DNA of 64,000 nucleotides from Candidatus Nitrospira allomarina (GCF_032050975.1 NZ_CP116967.1:310001-374000); one strand, 5' to 3'; positions 9,707 through 19,185 are shown, counted from the stretch's first letter. A program made the numbers and translations. Notes: a model not told the origin generated them from the sequence alone.

Positions 9707-9735
9707 TAAAAAGAAAAAGAAGGAGGCAACGCCTC
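9707..9735 (-). terminator. Candidate intrinsic terminator after the 5'-nucleotidase gene
   Basis: On the minus strand a GAGGC-GTT-GCCTC hairpin (arms 9723-9727 and 9731-9735) is followed by a T-rich run. The stem is only five base pairs, so efficiency is doubtful. It would separate the egtB/5'-nucleotidase unit from the ECF genes. Confidence 0.4.
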
Positions 9736-9863
9736 AATCATGTAGACAGAAGGAGAGTACGCGGGGAATATACGACCGGCCAATGAGCTGCGTCCTTACA
9801 TGGCGAAGCGCTCGAACGTGTTGACCTGAAGCCGCTCAACGAAGACAAGGAGCGCCATGGACG

Positions 9864-11420
9864 TCATTTTTCTTCGTACCCAATCATGAACACCATACGA
9901 TGATCAGCCTTCGCATAGAGCGGACCTTCAGCTAAGGCATTCAGCAACAGATCCCTAAGGGGAATTTGATGATCCGTTCGGTGTGTGACGTGAGTCAACA
10001 TCTCATAGCCATCCCCGCCGTCAGCCACAAATGCGTCCGTCGCCACGGTATAGGTTTTGGAAATATCCAACGGCACACCTCCAACCATAATACTGCTCAC
10101 ACGAGACCCGACAGGAGCCTTTCCTTGATACGTGACCTGGAGACCGGAAATCTGGAAGAACCGGCCAGAATGATTCGGCCATTGGCTCACACTATGCTCT
10201 AAAACCTCACGAAGCATTGCTCCCGTCACATGGAGGGTCACAAGAGCGGAATCAAAGGGCAGTACCGACAGCACATCGCCAAGTGTTACCGGACCGGGTT
10301 CCACACTTCGGCGGATCTGTCCGGCATTAATCAAGGCGATATCCGTGCCCAACGTGTTTCGCATCTGATCGGCCAACAAATTGCCTAGATTGGCTTCCTG
10401 GGTCCTGATAACCGGTCGATCGCCCTGGAGCCGCACCGACGCCTCCCCCAACACCTGGGTGGCATGCCAGGCAAACCGCTGTCGATATTCATTTAAAAGT
10501 TGTTGGACCTTTGGCTCTACTGGAACCGCCACCGTCACTGGAATATTAGAGGAACGCGCCTGGACCACCGATCCGTCTGAAATCGTCAGATCTAAACGCC
10601 CGATTGTTCGTCCCTGACGATAGGTTTTCACATACACCGATCGGGGTCGGGTCATGGTTTCAACGGGCTCCAATAACCCGGGAGCATACAAGCCGTCAAA
10701 CCCTTCGGTATGTCCACCGATGAGCACATCCACCCCCTCAACGGTCTCCAGAATTTTTAAGTCTTCTTCACTATCCTGATGCGTGAGGGCAATGATCAGA
10801 TCAACATTGCCTTCCATTCGTAAACGCAGGGCCTCCGCTTGAAGAGAGTCAATCGGATCCACCAACGATAATTCCTTTGCCACATCCCGGTTAAAAGTCC
10901 CAGGAAAATTACTTTTCCCGACAATACCTAAGACCCCGACAACCACATTCCCCAGGCGAGTGACAACCGAGCGGCGGCAAGGCAGGAGCGATCGTTCAGA
11001 CTGAAGATTCGTGCATAAAATTGGGAAATCGGCCAACTCGACCAATGTGCGAAGATGGTCTATTCCATAATCAAAATCATGATTTCCAGCCACCATCGCG
11101 TCATAGCGGATCAGATTCATGGCCAGAATATCCGGTTCACCGCGAAACCAGGAAGACAAAGCCGTTCCAATAAGGATATCCCCGGAATCCAGCAACAAAA
11201 CGGGCCTGCCTTCTCGCCGAACTTCTTCGACAATTGTGCCTCGCCTGGCCAACCCCCCAATTTTTGTCTCCCCGGCTTGATCAAGCGGAAGCGCAACCCC
11301 GTGATGTTCACTCGAATGCAAAATCACCAACCTGTCAGTCGCGTGGGCGGGATTCCCCCAGAGAATCAAGATAAGGAGGACATGCCCCCAATAGCCTGCG
11401 CTTTGTAGTATTGGTCGCAT
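9864..11420 (-). CDS. Periplasmic 5'-nucleotidase / UshA-family metallophosphatase
   Basis: An exported hydrolase of about 518 residues. After a signal peptide (hydrophobic VLLILILWGN, cleavage near PAHA) comes a calcineurin-like metallophosphatase domain with DSGD, GNHDFDYG, THQD and GGHTE motifs, then a 5'-nucleotidase C-terminal domain with INAGQIRRS and DAFVADGGDGYEML. Family members hydrolyse nucleotides, UDP-sugars or cyclic nucleotides outside the membrane and salvage phosphate and nucleosides. The first metal motif, usually LHTNDHHG, reads LHSSEHHG here, replacing the metal Asp by Glu. I chose the ATG at 11420; an in-frame GTG at 11447 is also possible. The gene follows egtB by about 50 bases and is likely in its operon. 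Confidence 0.85.
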   Translation of the reverse strand: MRPILQSAGYWGHVLLILILWGNPAHATDRLVILHSSEHHGVALPLDQAGETKIGGLARRGTIVEEVRREGRPVLLLDSGDILIGTALSSWFRGEPDILAMNLIRYDAMVAGNHDFDYGIDHLRTLVELADFPILCTNLQSERSLLPCRRSVVTRLGNVVVGVLGIVGKSNFPGTFNRDVAKELSLVDPIDSLQAEALRLRMEGNVDLIIALTHQDSEEDLKILETVEGVDVLIGGHTEGFDGLYAPGLLEPVETMTRPRSVYVKTYRQGRTIGRLDLTISDGSVVQARSSNIPVTVAVPVEPKVQQLLNEYRQRFAWHATQVLGEASVRLQGDRPVIRTQEANLGNLLADQMRNTLGTDIALINAGQIRRSVEPGPVTLGDVLSVLPFDSALVTLHVTGAMLREVLEHSVSQWPNHSGRFFQISGLQVTYQGKAPVGSRVSSIMVGGVPLDISKTYTVATDAFVADGGDGYEMLTHVTHRTDHQIPLRDLLLNALAEGPLYAKADHRMVFMIGYEEK

Positions 11421-11469
11421 AGAACGGTTCAATTCAGAACCCAACACGGTGGGGGATCAGCGTCATGCA

Positions 11470-12696
11470 TTAGGATTGCACACAACGAAACCCAATATGC
11501 GCATAAGGGTAACTTTGTCGAAACCAATTTCGAAATGACCGGCGCAAGAGCCGGCTTGGGGTATGAGGACCACCACCTTTCACCACATAATGATCCTGGT
11601 CAAAAAATCTGGCCGAATAGCCAGGGTAGGTGGGTAAGGGTGAAAAACCATGAAAAGGATGAAAAAGGGTCGATGTCCATTCCCAGCCGTTCCCCACCAT
11701 TTGAGCCACGCCAAAACCATTGCGCTCATAAGACTGGCTGGTAACCGGAACGGGATCCCAAAATTGAGAATCAACATTTATGTTTTGAAACATTGACGCT
11801 TCATCACCCCAGGAAAAGCGCCGTTCAATACCAGCCGGAGTGCCAAAGGCTGCGCGATGAAATTGTGCCTCGGTCGGGAGAGTCATCCCGACCCAATTTG
11901 CATACGCTTGCGCCTGTCGATGCGTCACATACACCGGCCAAGATTTCGGTAAAGGGATCTCTTGAAACATTGTTCGCACATACCAGGCATCCCCTCGTTT
12001 GACCCAAAAGGCCGAAGGTTCCCCACCATCCTGGACAAATCGCAAATATTGTTGGTTCGTCACTTTATACCGGCTGATTAAAAACCCAGGAACACCCACT
12101 TCATGTTGGGTGAATTCGTTGTCCCAGCCAAATCCCTCGTCCGGCTTCATCCCCAAGGTCGCAATCCCTTCCGGGACTTCTATCATCTCATCCTTGACCG
12201 TTTCATCTGATATTGAAAAAGATGAGACGGAAGAAAAATCGGATGGGGGATTCTTGTACTTCGAATCCAAATGGTGCAGTAAATAGGCATTGGTTTCAGC
12301 ATGCATTAGACGATGTTCAACCGCCATATGAACAATCCATTCTGGAACAGATGTCAACAGGCGATCCACTTCTTCCCGAGCACGAGAATTGTATTGGTAC
12401 ACCTCATTGACCGTTGGCCAATCGGAGGCTTGGTCAACGGGAAAGCTTCCAAGAGAAGGATCAATACCGGCTTCAAATAATTGATCAAATGATTCATGAA
12501 ATGATGGCATGCCCAATGTCCACCGACCAATCTGATTCCAGTCAAAAGCCTCAAGATGTCCCAAATAAAAAATTAAGCGGTTTCGCTCAGGAATGGGACG
12601 CTCATACATTGCCTCGGCACTCATACAAGAAAATAATTTGTCAGTGCGTAACCTGGCCGACTCCAGTTCTTTCTGCAATTGTGGCAATTGCGACAT
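11470..12696 (-). CDS. egtB: Ergothioneine synthase EgtB (DinB plus FGE-sulfatase fold)
   Basis: A 408-residue non-haem iron sulfoxide synthase that joins hercynine to a thiol donor. Residues 1 to about 145 form a DinB-like domain supplying the three-histidine iron site (GHLEAFDWN near residue 47, then HRLMHAE near 127). Residues 175-408 form the formylglycine-generating-enzyme-like domain, with TNQQYLRF, LPTEAQFHRAAFG, GNGWEWTS and a terminal SFRNWFRQSYPYAHIGFRC typical of EgtB. GAGGAGG five bases before the ATG sets the start. EgtD and EgtE are encoded about 42 kb away on the other strand; no EgtC amidohydrolase or EgtA is seen, which suggests cysteine is the direct sulfur donor (inference). 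Confidence 0.88.
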   Translation of the reverse strand: MSQLPQLQKELESARLRTDKLFSCMSAEAMYERPIPERNRLIFYLGHLEAFDWNQIGRWTLGMPSFHESFDQLFEAGIDPSLGSFPVDQASDWPTVNEVYQYNSRAREEVDRLLTSVPEWIVHMAVEHRLMHAETNAYLLHHLDSKYKNPPSDFSSVSSFSISDETVKDEMIEVPEGIATLGMKPDEGFGWDNEFTQHEVGVPGFLISRYKVTNQQYLRFVQDGGEPSAFWVKRGDAWYVRTMFQEIPLPKSWPVYVTHRQAQAYANWVGMTLPTEAQFHRAAFGTPAGIERRFSWGDEASMFQNINVDSQFWDPVPVTSQSYERNGFGVAQMVGNGWEWTSTLFHPFHGFSPLPTYPGYSARFFDQDHYVVKGGGPHTPSRLLRRSFRNWFRQSYPYAHIGFRCVQS

Positions 12697-12902
12697 TGCG
12701 CCTCCTCAACCGAGATACAGCTAATAATGTCCCAGCAAACTACTTTCACAAGCTTCTTTGACTCACCAAACTAACTATACCAACTCATCTCCCCCTAGAA
12801 AAGTTCAATAAACGAGAATCAGAATTTCAACCAAAATGAGAAAAATCTTTTCATTAGTACCCTTCCTTTCTCCCAAAAACCTATTCCATGAGGCAAATAC
12901 GC

Positions 12903-12940
12903 AAAAAAAAAGCAGGGGGCGACGCATGTCGCCCCCTGCT
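12903..12940 (-). terminator. Strong intrinsic terminator of nxr unit 1
   Basis: A perfect 13-bp stem (arms 12911-12923 and 12928-12940, loop GCAT) is followed on the minus strand by a run of eight Ts at 12903-12910. It lies 27 bases after the nxrB1 stop and should end the nxrA1-regulator-nxrB1 transcript. Confidence 0.95.
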
Positions 12941-12967
12941 CTTCGGGTTCCCCTCTGGGCTCCCTGC

Positions 12968-14257
12968 TTACAGCCAGTTCACCCGCTCGGCCGGGCGGAT
13001 GTAAATCGGCTCTTCCACTTGCTGCCGCACCGCTTCCTTGCCCGATTTGTTGAACCCCAACACCGTGTCGTTGTACATCTCAAACTTCCGCCCATGGATT
13101 TGGGTTTCAAACACTTTCGGCCCCGGAATCACGTCATACCGGAAGATGATCTGTTGGCTCGCCCGCCACAACTGCAGCACCGCCAACAACTCCCGGCTCG
13201 GCACCAGATACTTCTCAATCGCATTATCTACCCCCGGCCCGAACATCTGCCGGATGTAGCCCCGCGGCGCCTGCCGCGGTGGGATGTAAAACCCGTTGGG
13301 TTCCGTGCCCCATTGCGGATACAACGGCAACGCCACTTGTTCCACCCGGATGGCATAGTACAACGGATTCCAGCGATCTTCCGCCCAGAGCCCGTCATCG
13401 CCCACCTTCACCAACCCTTGCAGCCGGATTTTGCCCACGCACGCCGCCATACACCGCGTCTCCATCGGCTCGCCCCCCGTTAAGGGGTCTTTGCCTTCCA
13501 CCCGCGGATAGCACGCAATACACTTCTCACTCACCCGCGTCGTCCCCCGGTACATCGGCTTTTTAAACGGGCATTGCTCCACACACTTCTTGTACCCCCG
13601 GCACCGGTTCTGGTCGATCAACACAATCCCGTCTTCCGGCCGCTTGTAGATGGCCTTCCGCGGACACGCCGCCAGACACCCCGGATACGTACAGTGGTTA
13701 CAGATGCGTTGCAGATAGAAGAAGTACGTCTCATGCTCCGGCAAGCTGCTGCCTTGCATTTTCCACGGCTCTTCTTTCGTGAACCCCGTCTTATCCACCC
13801 CTTCCACGATCGCCCGCATCGAGGTCGCCGTATCTTCATAGATATTCACAAACCGCCATTCCTGGTCGGTCGGGATATAGCCAATGGCGGCCTGCCCGAT
13901 CTTGGCGCCCGCATCAAAGATCGTCATTCCTTCAAACACCCCATATGGCGCATGGTGTTTGCGGCCCACCCGCACGTTCCACACCTGCCCGCCCGGATTG
14001 ACCTGCTCAATCAACTGCGTGATCTTCACATCGTAGAACTGCGGATAGCCCCCGTACGGCTTCGTTTCCACGTTGTTCCACCACATGTATTCCTGCCCTT
14101 TGCTGAACAGCCACGTCGACTTGTCCGCCATCGAGCAGGTTTGGCACGCCAAACACCGGTTGATGTTAAAGACAAACGCAAACTGCCATTTCGGATGCCG
14201 CTCCTCATACGGATACAGCATCTTTCGTCCTAACTGCCAGTTATACACTTCAGGCAT
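12968..14257 (-). CDS. nxrB: Nitrite oxidoreductase beta subunit NxrB, copy 1
   Basis: The iron-sulfur electron-transfer subunit of nitrite oxidoreductase, 429 residues. Cysteine groups typical of the NarH/DmsB/NxrB family are visible: CLACQTC at residues 35-41, CNHCTYPGCLAACP, CRGYKKCVEQCP, CIAC and CMAAC, enough for four clusters that carry electrons away from the NxrA molybdenum centre. There is no signal peptide, so it probably crosses the membrane as a passenger of Tat-exported NxrA. The ATG at 14257 (MPEVYNW) follows GGAGGACGACA. The gene is almost identical to copy 2 (one residue differs in the mature protein), pointing to recent duplication or gene conversion. It is strongly biased to C-ending codons, as expected for a very abundant protein. 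Confidence 0.98.
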   Translation of the reverse strand: MPEVYNWQLGRKMLYPYEERHPKWQFAFVFNINRCLACQTCSMADKSTWLFSKGQEYMWWNNVETKPYGGYPQFYDVKITQLIEQVNPGGQVWNVRVGRKHHAPYGVFEGMTIFDAGAKIGQAAIGYIPTDQEWRFVNIYEDTATSMRAIVEGVDKTGFTKEEPWKMQGSSLPEHETYFFYLQRICNHCTYPGCLAACPRKAIYKRPEDGIVLIDQNRCRGYKKCVEQCPFKKPMYRGTTRVSEKCIACYPRVEGKDPLTGGEPMETRCMAACVGKIRLQGLVKVGDDGLWAEDRWNPLYYAIRVEQVALPLYPQWGTEPNGFYIPPRQAPRGYIRQMFGPGVDNAIEKYLVPSRELLAVLQLWRASQQIIFRYDVIPGPKVFETQIHGRKFEMYNDTVLGFNKSGKEAVRQQVEEPIYIRPAERVNWL

Positions 14258-14314
14258 TGTCGTCCTCCGTTTCAGTGAAAATTTCGGGGCTGCCCAGGCA
14301 GCATCGGCCAACCA

Positions 14315-14731
14315 TCAGGTTGGCAACCCCCCGGTATCAACCCAATTTAACTGTCGCATTTTTCTTACAGCCATCGCTTCATTCACGATAGAACCTAACA
14401 CACTCAGATCTATCGTTTTGAGCAAGACTTCGCAGCGCCCTAGTTGTTTCACGGCCTGCAAGTCCACCAGGCCTTCATACGCCGTAAAAATTACGGTAGG
14501 AGTGGATGAAACTTTTCTCACTGCCCGCACGGTTTCCACCCCATTCATCCCACCCATTTTATAATCCACCAAGATCACATCAGGTTCATCCCTATTATCT
14601 CTTAAAAATTCCATCAAGGCCTCTCCCGAATCAAAGGCACGTACCGTGCATTCCAACCGAGAAAGTTTTTTCGCAATGTTTGAGCGAATCACCTCATCAT
14701 CATCCACCACAAATACATAGGGTTTGCTCAC
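14315..14731 (-). CDS. Single-domain response regulator between nxrA1 and nxrB1
   Basis: A 138-residue CheY-like receiver with no output domain. The acidic pocket VVDDDEV, phosphoacceptor aspartate in ILVDYKMGG, the threonine in IFTAYEG and a lysine in LLKTID are all present, though the usual Lys-Pro pair is Lys-Thr. The start is a GTG at 14731 with AGGACC upstream. It lies between nxrA1 and nxrB1 on the same strand and so should be made with nitrite oxidoreductase. Its close homologue occupies the same place in unit 2. Both end in WVDTGGLPT. No histidine kinase is encoded nearby. A role in adjusting NXR production or chemotactic and redox behaviour is possible but unproven. Confidence 0.92.
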   Translation of the reverse strand: MSKPYVFVVDDDEVIRSNIAKKLSRLECTVRAFDSGEALMEFLRDNRDEPDVILVDYKMGGMNGVETVRAVRKVSSTPTVIFTAYEGLVDLQAVKQLGRCEVLLKTIDLSVLGSIVNEAMAVRKMRQLNWVDTGGLPT

Positions 14732-14828
14732 CGACAGGTCCTGGTAATTGGTTGTGATTTACATCGATCTCAACTGTCATAGCATCCTCCAAAGGATAAT
14801 CACCGTAAGATTCGCCACGTAAGTAGAA

Positions 14829-14897
14829 GGAGGCTGGGGGAGGTATTCGCAATGTTTCTTTCTAGACGGCAATCAAGAAAAAAAACCCCCAGCCTCC
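14829..14897 (-). ncRNA. Conserved stem-loop in the nxrA1-regulator spacer
   Basis: GGAGGCTGGGGG at 14829-14840 pairs perfectly with CCCCCAGCCTCC at 14886-14897, closing a 45-base loop. The hairpin begins seven bases after the nxrA1 stop. The loop contains 14851-14873, which on the transcript is complementary to the nxrA1 start-codon region (one mismatch in 23). The same hairpin is found after nxrA2. The distal arm is not followed by a T run, so a processing, stability or regulatory element is more likely than a simple terminator. Confidence 0.65.
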
Positions 14898-14904
14898 AAC
14901 TCAC

Positions 14905-17900
14905 CTACACTTTGATCTTAATATGATCACCCTTCAGCCATTTGATCATGAACTCATTTTCCTGACCTGGCGTAAACCCGGTCCGGACCGGTTCCCACGG
15001 CCCCCGTCCGCCAATGCCACCATCCTCCGCTTTCGTGATCCGGATGAGACATTCCTTTGGCGTCGTATTGACCGCATGATGATCAATCGCAAAACCCCAT
15101 TTAAATTTCCAGGCAACTGGATGTTTGCCCGGCAACGAGTCGGTTTGATGCATCGGCATCAGCCAACTGCGGGTAAAGGACTGCTGCGCTCCATACCGGA
15201 AGTTCGATTGATAGCCGGTATCCAGTGCAATCGCCCGTCCGTCCGGCCGCGTTTCATGCCCCTTCACCGACTTCGCCGTCGACACGAATGGCGCATGTTT
15301 GGCCATCGTGACATGGTACGGGAAGGCCGGGTTATACTTCGCCCGGATCATCAACCGTGCCACCTTGTAATAGGGGTCGCTGGGCTTCCAGCCACGATAC
15401 GGCCGGTCCACCGGGTTCCCATCCACGTAGACATAGTCCCCGTCGTTGATGCCGCGATCTTTGGCCGCTGATGGGTTGATATGGATTTGATGTTCACCCA
15501 CCCCCGGTGTCCGCTTATCCATCCGATAGGCATCGCCAAAGTTGGACTCATACATCTGCACCCAGTCATTCACCGACCATTGGCTATGCACCCGATGCCG
15601 GGTCTTCGGCGTCACGCAATAGAACTGATACCCCTTCTCCCAAAGCGGATTGGCGTATCGTTTAATTTCCGCCCATGGCAACTTGATGTTGCGGACGGTT
15701 TTGTCGTCATGATGTTGCGCCGTGATCGGCACACCATAGTCATCCGGCCGGATATACGGATTGGATGACATGATCGCATTCGGCAAGTAAGGAGTGGCCT
15801 CTGGCCCTTCACGATGAACAATGAAGTTTTCCCCATACTCAATGGCTTCCGGCTCCACTCGGTAGGTCTCCACGCGTCCGCTGCGGGTCCACATCGGTTT
15901 CGATTCGTTGGTCTCTTCCCAGAATGGATGTCGAGGATAGGTCCTGGTCATCACCATCCAGCCCTTTTCCGATTTCAACATCGTGTCCGCGTTATACCCA
16001 TAGGAACAGTTACCGGCATCCAACAATCGTTGGAGGTACACGTCCACGCGATTGTCATACACAAATTTGAAGTAATCGCGGAACCGGCCATCCCCCGTCA
16101 TTTCGGTGAGTTTGGCCGCGACGCCCGCCACCGTATCCAAATCGTTCCGCGTGTCATACAACGGCCGGATACCGCCTTTCCATACTTGGAACCATGGATT
16201 CGACACCGTCGCCGTATGCTCAGGATAGGTAAACTCCATCCAGGTATTCACGGCAAACGACACATCAAAATGGTTGACATCCGAGGTCATTTCCACTTCT
16301 TGATGCACGAGACATTCATTATGCGGATCCACGTTCTTGACCATGTCATAATGGTGCTTCGAATTATTCAACACATTCACGTTGGCCACCCACCGGAATT
16401 TGCTCGGCGTCGGCATATGTGTCTTTCCGGTAAACACCCGTCGGCCATACTTGGGCGTATTCACAATCAAGGCCGTATCACCGTGGTTCCAATATCCGAC
16501 TTCTTCGCCATAGTAGTAACTTCTGGTTTTTATTTCTTTTCCATGAGCATTGGGGTCCGTCGTGATCTTGAACGGATCCTCTCCGGTATGCACAGCAAGA
16601 CCGGATCCTGACCAGGGCGTAGCCGCCCACGTACCCGCTTTGTAATTTCCAGACCAGGTATGGCAACCGCTTCCGAATTTACCCATATTTCCGGAATAAA
16701 TGAGCGTCAATGCCGCCGCACGACCGTTTTGGGTCATGTGGAAGTAATGGCACACACCTTCTCCGTTATGAATGGCGGCCGGTTTGACCGTACCCATATC
16801 TCGCGCCCACCGAACGATCAGATCTTTCGGCGACCGACAGATTTGATGGACAGTATCCAAATCATAGTCTTGCAGATGGACTTGATACATTTGGAAAATC
16901 GGCATCACGTCCACTTCCCGGCCGGTAAGCAACCGAACCCGATGAGTCCCCGTCAACGCCGGATCAATGCCACTCTTCTTGAAATGCCAACCCACCAATT
17001 CACGATGAATGGGTACCGCTTGATTTTTATTCAGATCCCAAACCATGATTCCCCCTAACCTGGCGATTTCCGCCGGTTTCAGGGTCTGCACTTTACCCGA
17101 ATAGGTATTGGTAAAATCAGGGAACTGGTAATCTTTAATCACATCACGCGGATCTAAATACTGAAGGGTATCGGTACGAACCAGCAGCGGCATATCGGTG
17201 TTAGCTCGCACGAAATCAGCATCGAACAAACCCTCATCCACGATCATTTTGCAGGCCCCTAAAAAGAAGGACCCATCTGACTCGGGACGAATGGGAATCC
17301 AGTAGTCGGCTCGATATGCCGTCGGATTGTATTCCGGAGTAATGACAGCAATTCGCGCACCTCGCTCAATAGACTCAAGCTTCCAGTGGGCTTCTGGCAT
17401 CTTGTTTTCGACGAAGTTTTTACCCCAACTGGTATTGAATTTACAGAACCGCATATCACTCAAATCGATATCGCAATTTTGAGTCCCATTCCACCAGGGC
17501 TGGGAAGGATCCTGGTCGCCGTGCCAGGTATAGTTATTCCAGTATCGTCCTCCTTGAGCATTTTCAGGCCCAACTTTTCTGACGTAGGAATCCAATAAAG
17601 CCCCGCAGCCGCCATTCATCCGGGTGATGCCCATTTTCCCAATGATACCCAAAACAGGCATACCGGCCCGGAATTTAAATGACCGGACTCCAGAGCCTTT
17701 CATCATTTCAATCATCTCCGGTGGATAGCCTTGCTCACGCAGTTTGCGCGCCCCATATTCTCCGCTATACCGGTTGGCGATGATGATCATAGCCTTAGCC
17801 AAATAGGTAAACGCCGTATCCCAGGACACCCGCAACATGTCGTCCAAATACCGCGCATTAAACTTGTATTTCGTCTGAATAGCAGGAGTGAACTCCGGGC

Positions 17901-18342
17901 TTCCGTCATCCATCCATTGCTTCCACCCTCGACGCATCAAGGGCCCCTTTAAACGGTATGGACCATACACCCGACGATGCATCGTAAACCCCTTCAAGCA
18001 CATACGGGGGTTGTGCGCAAACGTCCCACGGTTGCCGTAGAGATCTTCATATGTTTGATGGTCATAATTTTGCTCAACACGCATCACGACCCCGTTCCGC
18101 ACAAAGGCACGAATGCGGCAGGCATGGGTATCGTTGGGGGAACAGCACCAGGTAAACGAACTGTCATAGCGATATTGATCGTGGTAGACCCGCTCCCATG
18201 AACGGTCAGGATATTCACCAAGGGGGTTACCCACTTCAATGACTGGCTGCAGGGCGGTTAGGGCCAGCGCCTTATCGGCAAGTGCGACTGCCGCCACAGT
18301 CCCCGCAGAAACTTTCAAGAATTGACGTCTAGAAAGAAACAT
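14905..18342 (-). CDS. nxrA: Nitrite oxidoreductase alpha subunit NxrA, copy 1
   Basis: The molybdopterin catalytic subunit, 1145 residues, oxidising nitrite to nitrate at the periplasmic face. The N-terminus has a twin-arginine signal (SRRQFLK, then a short hydrophobic stretch to about residue 30). Cysteines for the FS0 [4Fe-4S] cluster lie in WCCSPNDTHAC (66-75) and PRMCLKG (114). The remainder matches the DMSO-reductase superfamily with Nitrospira-type features such as GNMGKFGSGCHTW, and a C-terminal cofactor-binding segment shared almost unchanged with copy 2. AAAAGGAGG lies ten bases before the ATG. It is first in an nxrA-regulator-nxrB unit. No NxrC is adjacent. Its first 23 bases, including the ATG, are repeated inverted downstream of both nxrA genes. 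Confidence 0.98.
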   Translation of the reverse strand: MFLSRRQFLKVSAGTVAAVALADKALALTALQPVIEVGNPLGEYPDRSWERVYHDQYRYDSSFTWCCSPNDTHACRIRAFVRNGVVMRVEQNYDHQTYEDLYGNRGTFAHNPRMCLKGFTMHRRVYGPYRLKGPLMRRGWKQWMDDGSPEFTPAIQTKYKFNARYLDDMLRVSWDTAFTYLAKAMIIIANRYSGEYGARKLREQGYPPEMIEMMKGSGVRSFKFRAGMPVLGIIGKMGITRMNGGCGALLDSYVRKVGPENAQGGRYWNNYTWHGDQDPSQPWWNGTQNCDIDLSDMRFCKFNTSWGKNFVENKMPEAHWKLESIERGARIAVITPEYNPTAYRADYWIPIRPESDGSFFLGACKMIVDEGLFDADFVRANTDMPLLVRTDTLQYLDPRDVIKDYQFPDFTNTYSGKVQTLKPAEIARLGGIMVWDLNKNQAVPIHRELVGWHFKKSGIDPALTGTHRVRLLTGREVDVMPIFQMYQVHLQDYDLDTVHQICRSPKDLIVRWARDMGTVKPAAIHNGEGVCHYFHMTQNGRAAALTLIYSGNMGKFGSGCHTWSGNYKAGTWAATPWSGSGLAVHTGEDPFKITTDPNAHGKEIKTRSYYYGEEVGYWNHGDTALIVNTPKYGRRVFTGKTHMPTPSKFRWVANVNVLNNSKHHYDMVKNVDPHNECLVHQEVEMTSDVNHFDVSFAVNTWMEFTYPEHTATVSNPWFQVWKGGIRPLYDTRNDLDTVAGVAAKLTEMTGDGRFRDYFKFVYDNRVDVYLQRLLDAGNCSYGYNADTMLKSEKGWMVMTRTYPRHPFWEETNESKPMWTRSGRVETYRVEPEAIEYGENFIVHREGPEATPYLPNAIMSSNPYIRPDDYGVPITAQHHDDKTVRNIKLPWAEIKRYANPLWEKGYQFYCVTPKTRHRVHSQWSVNDWVQMYESNFGDAYRMDKRTPGVGEHQIHINPSAAKDRGINDGDYVYVDGNPVDRPYRGWKPSDPYYKVARLMIRAKYNPAFPYHVTMAKHAPFVSTAKSVKGHETRPDGRAIALDTGYQSNFRYGAQQSFTRSWLMPMHQTDSLPGKHPVAWKFKWGFAIDHHAVNTTPKECLIRITKAEDGGIGGRGPWEPVRTGFTPGQENEFMIKWLKGDHIKIKV

Positions 18343-18519
18343 TAAAAGACCTCCTTTTTTTTAAAAAAACTCATTACGGATAGCCATAATTAATTAAAGA
18401 TTTCCGTAATTGGACTTCAACCCAGACCTGCTTGCACCTCCTTTCTTACCATCCCGATTCAACCAATAATGAACGAACACTGATCTCCAGTGTCACCACA
18501 TTCATCCTCACTCTTGAAT

Positions 18520-18535
18520 AGCAATCTTTAGTCCA
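18520..18535 (-). promoter_or_regulatory. Candidate sigma54 (-24/-12) promoter of nxr unit 1
   Basis: On the minus strand TGGACTAAAGATTGCT has the invariant GG-N10-GC spacing, a full -12 TTGCT and the TGG of the -24 box; four of the -24 positions deviate from TGGCACG. It is about 180 bases upstream of nxrA1. Three sigma54 activator genes lie in the window, which makes it plausible but not proven. Confidence 0.4.
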
Positions 18536-18617
18536 AACAATTGTTCTTACCAAATTTTTCTTAACTCATTGAAAACGAGAGGTTAATTGAAGTTGCTGCT
18601 GGTTATGAAAAACTAAG

Positions 18618-18673
18618 CCGGCCACGAAAAATATCGCGGAATGCTCGCGAAGCATCGAAATTTCAATGGCCGG
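18618..18673. repeat. Imperfect inverted repeat, possible bidirectional terminator
   Basis: CCGGCCA at 18618-18624 pairs with TGGCCGG at 18667-18673; inside are A/T-rich partly pairing arms and an ATGCT-CGCGA-AGCAT hairpin at 18641-18655. T-rich sequence follows on both strands, so it could stop transcripts in either direction. Confidence 0.45.
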
Positions 18674-19185
18674 GATTTTTGCACATGCTTTTCAGTCGTC
18701 CTTTTTATTGCAAAAAAAACATGGAAAGTTCATCTATCTCAAATTGGAATTCTGACAACCCAACCGTTCCAAGCAGATCTCATCTGCCTGCGTACTTGCC
18801 CATCGAAACGCTTCTGCGGGACTCGGCACAAAATATGACTTCAGTTTGGTGTATTAAAAAATAATGTAGGACTGAAGAACAAAATGGGGTATGCGAAATT
18901 TAATGGCAGGAACATCTTTGAGAAACGAGGGGGCTAAAAAAGCAAATGAATCATGCCAATAAGAATAACCTATAAGTTTCTAGCGTGAGGGTAAAAACCC
19001 AACTAAGGCCAAAGGGATATGGTTCAATCGGTACTTTACCTATTGCAATCAGATTCCGTTCTGAGAATTCCGGATTTGGAAGAAGAAATCAGCGCGAATA
19101 AAGAAATGACTCAGCTCAAAAGATTCCCACTCTCAGAAACAGAAGTATCCCGTGAACCTATATAATGACCTCTTCATGGTGTTTG

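Larger units (their letters stand above)
18343..19185. other. 843-base intergenic region upstream of nxrA1
   Basis: No convincing gene is visible on either strand. It holds the candidate sigma54 promoter, an extended inverted repeat at 18618-18673 and otherwise AT-rich sequence. It is the likely regulatory region of nxr unit 1 and also receives the end of the cupredoxin-like gene. Confidence 0.6.

Noticed and set aside
9609..9863. Search for a riboswitch (preQ1, cobalamin or thiamine type) upstream of the fused ECF gene
   Set aside because: Only a short hairpin with a T-rich tail is visible; I could find none of the conserved boxes of these classes.
12968..14311. Long plus-strand frames of up to 219 codons opposite both nxrB genes
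   Set aside because: They are antisense shadows of a strongly C-ending codon pattern, identical in both nxrB copies because the DNA is identical, with Arg/Pro/His-rich translations and no ribosome-binding sites.
18667..18682. Sigma54-like TGGCCGGGATTTTTGC on the plus strand upstream of nxrA1
   Set aside because: The spacing is GG-N11-GC, one base too long, it points away from nxrA1, and it overlaps the arm of the inverted repeat.
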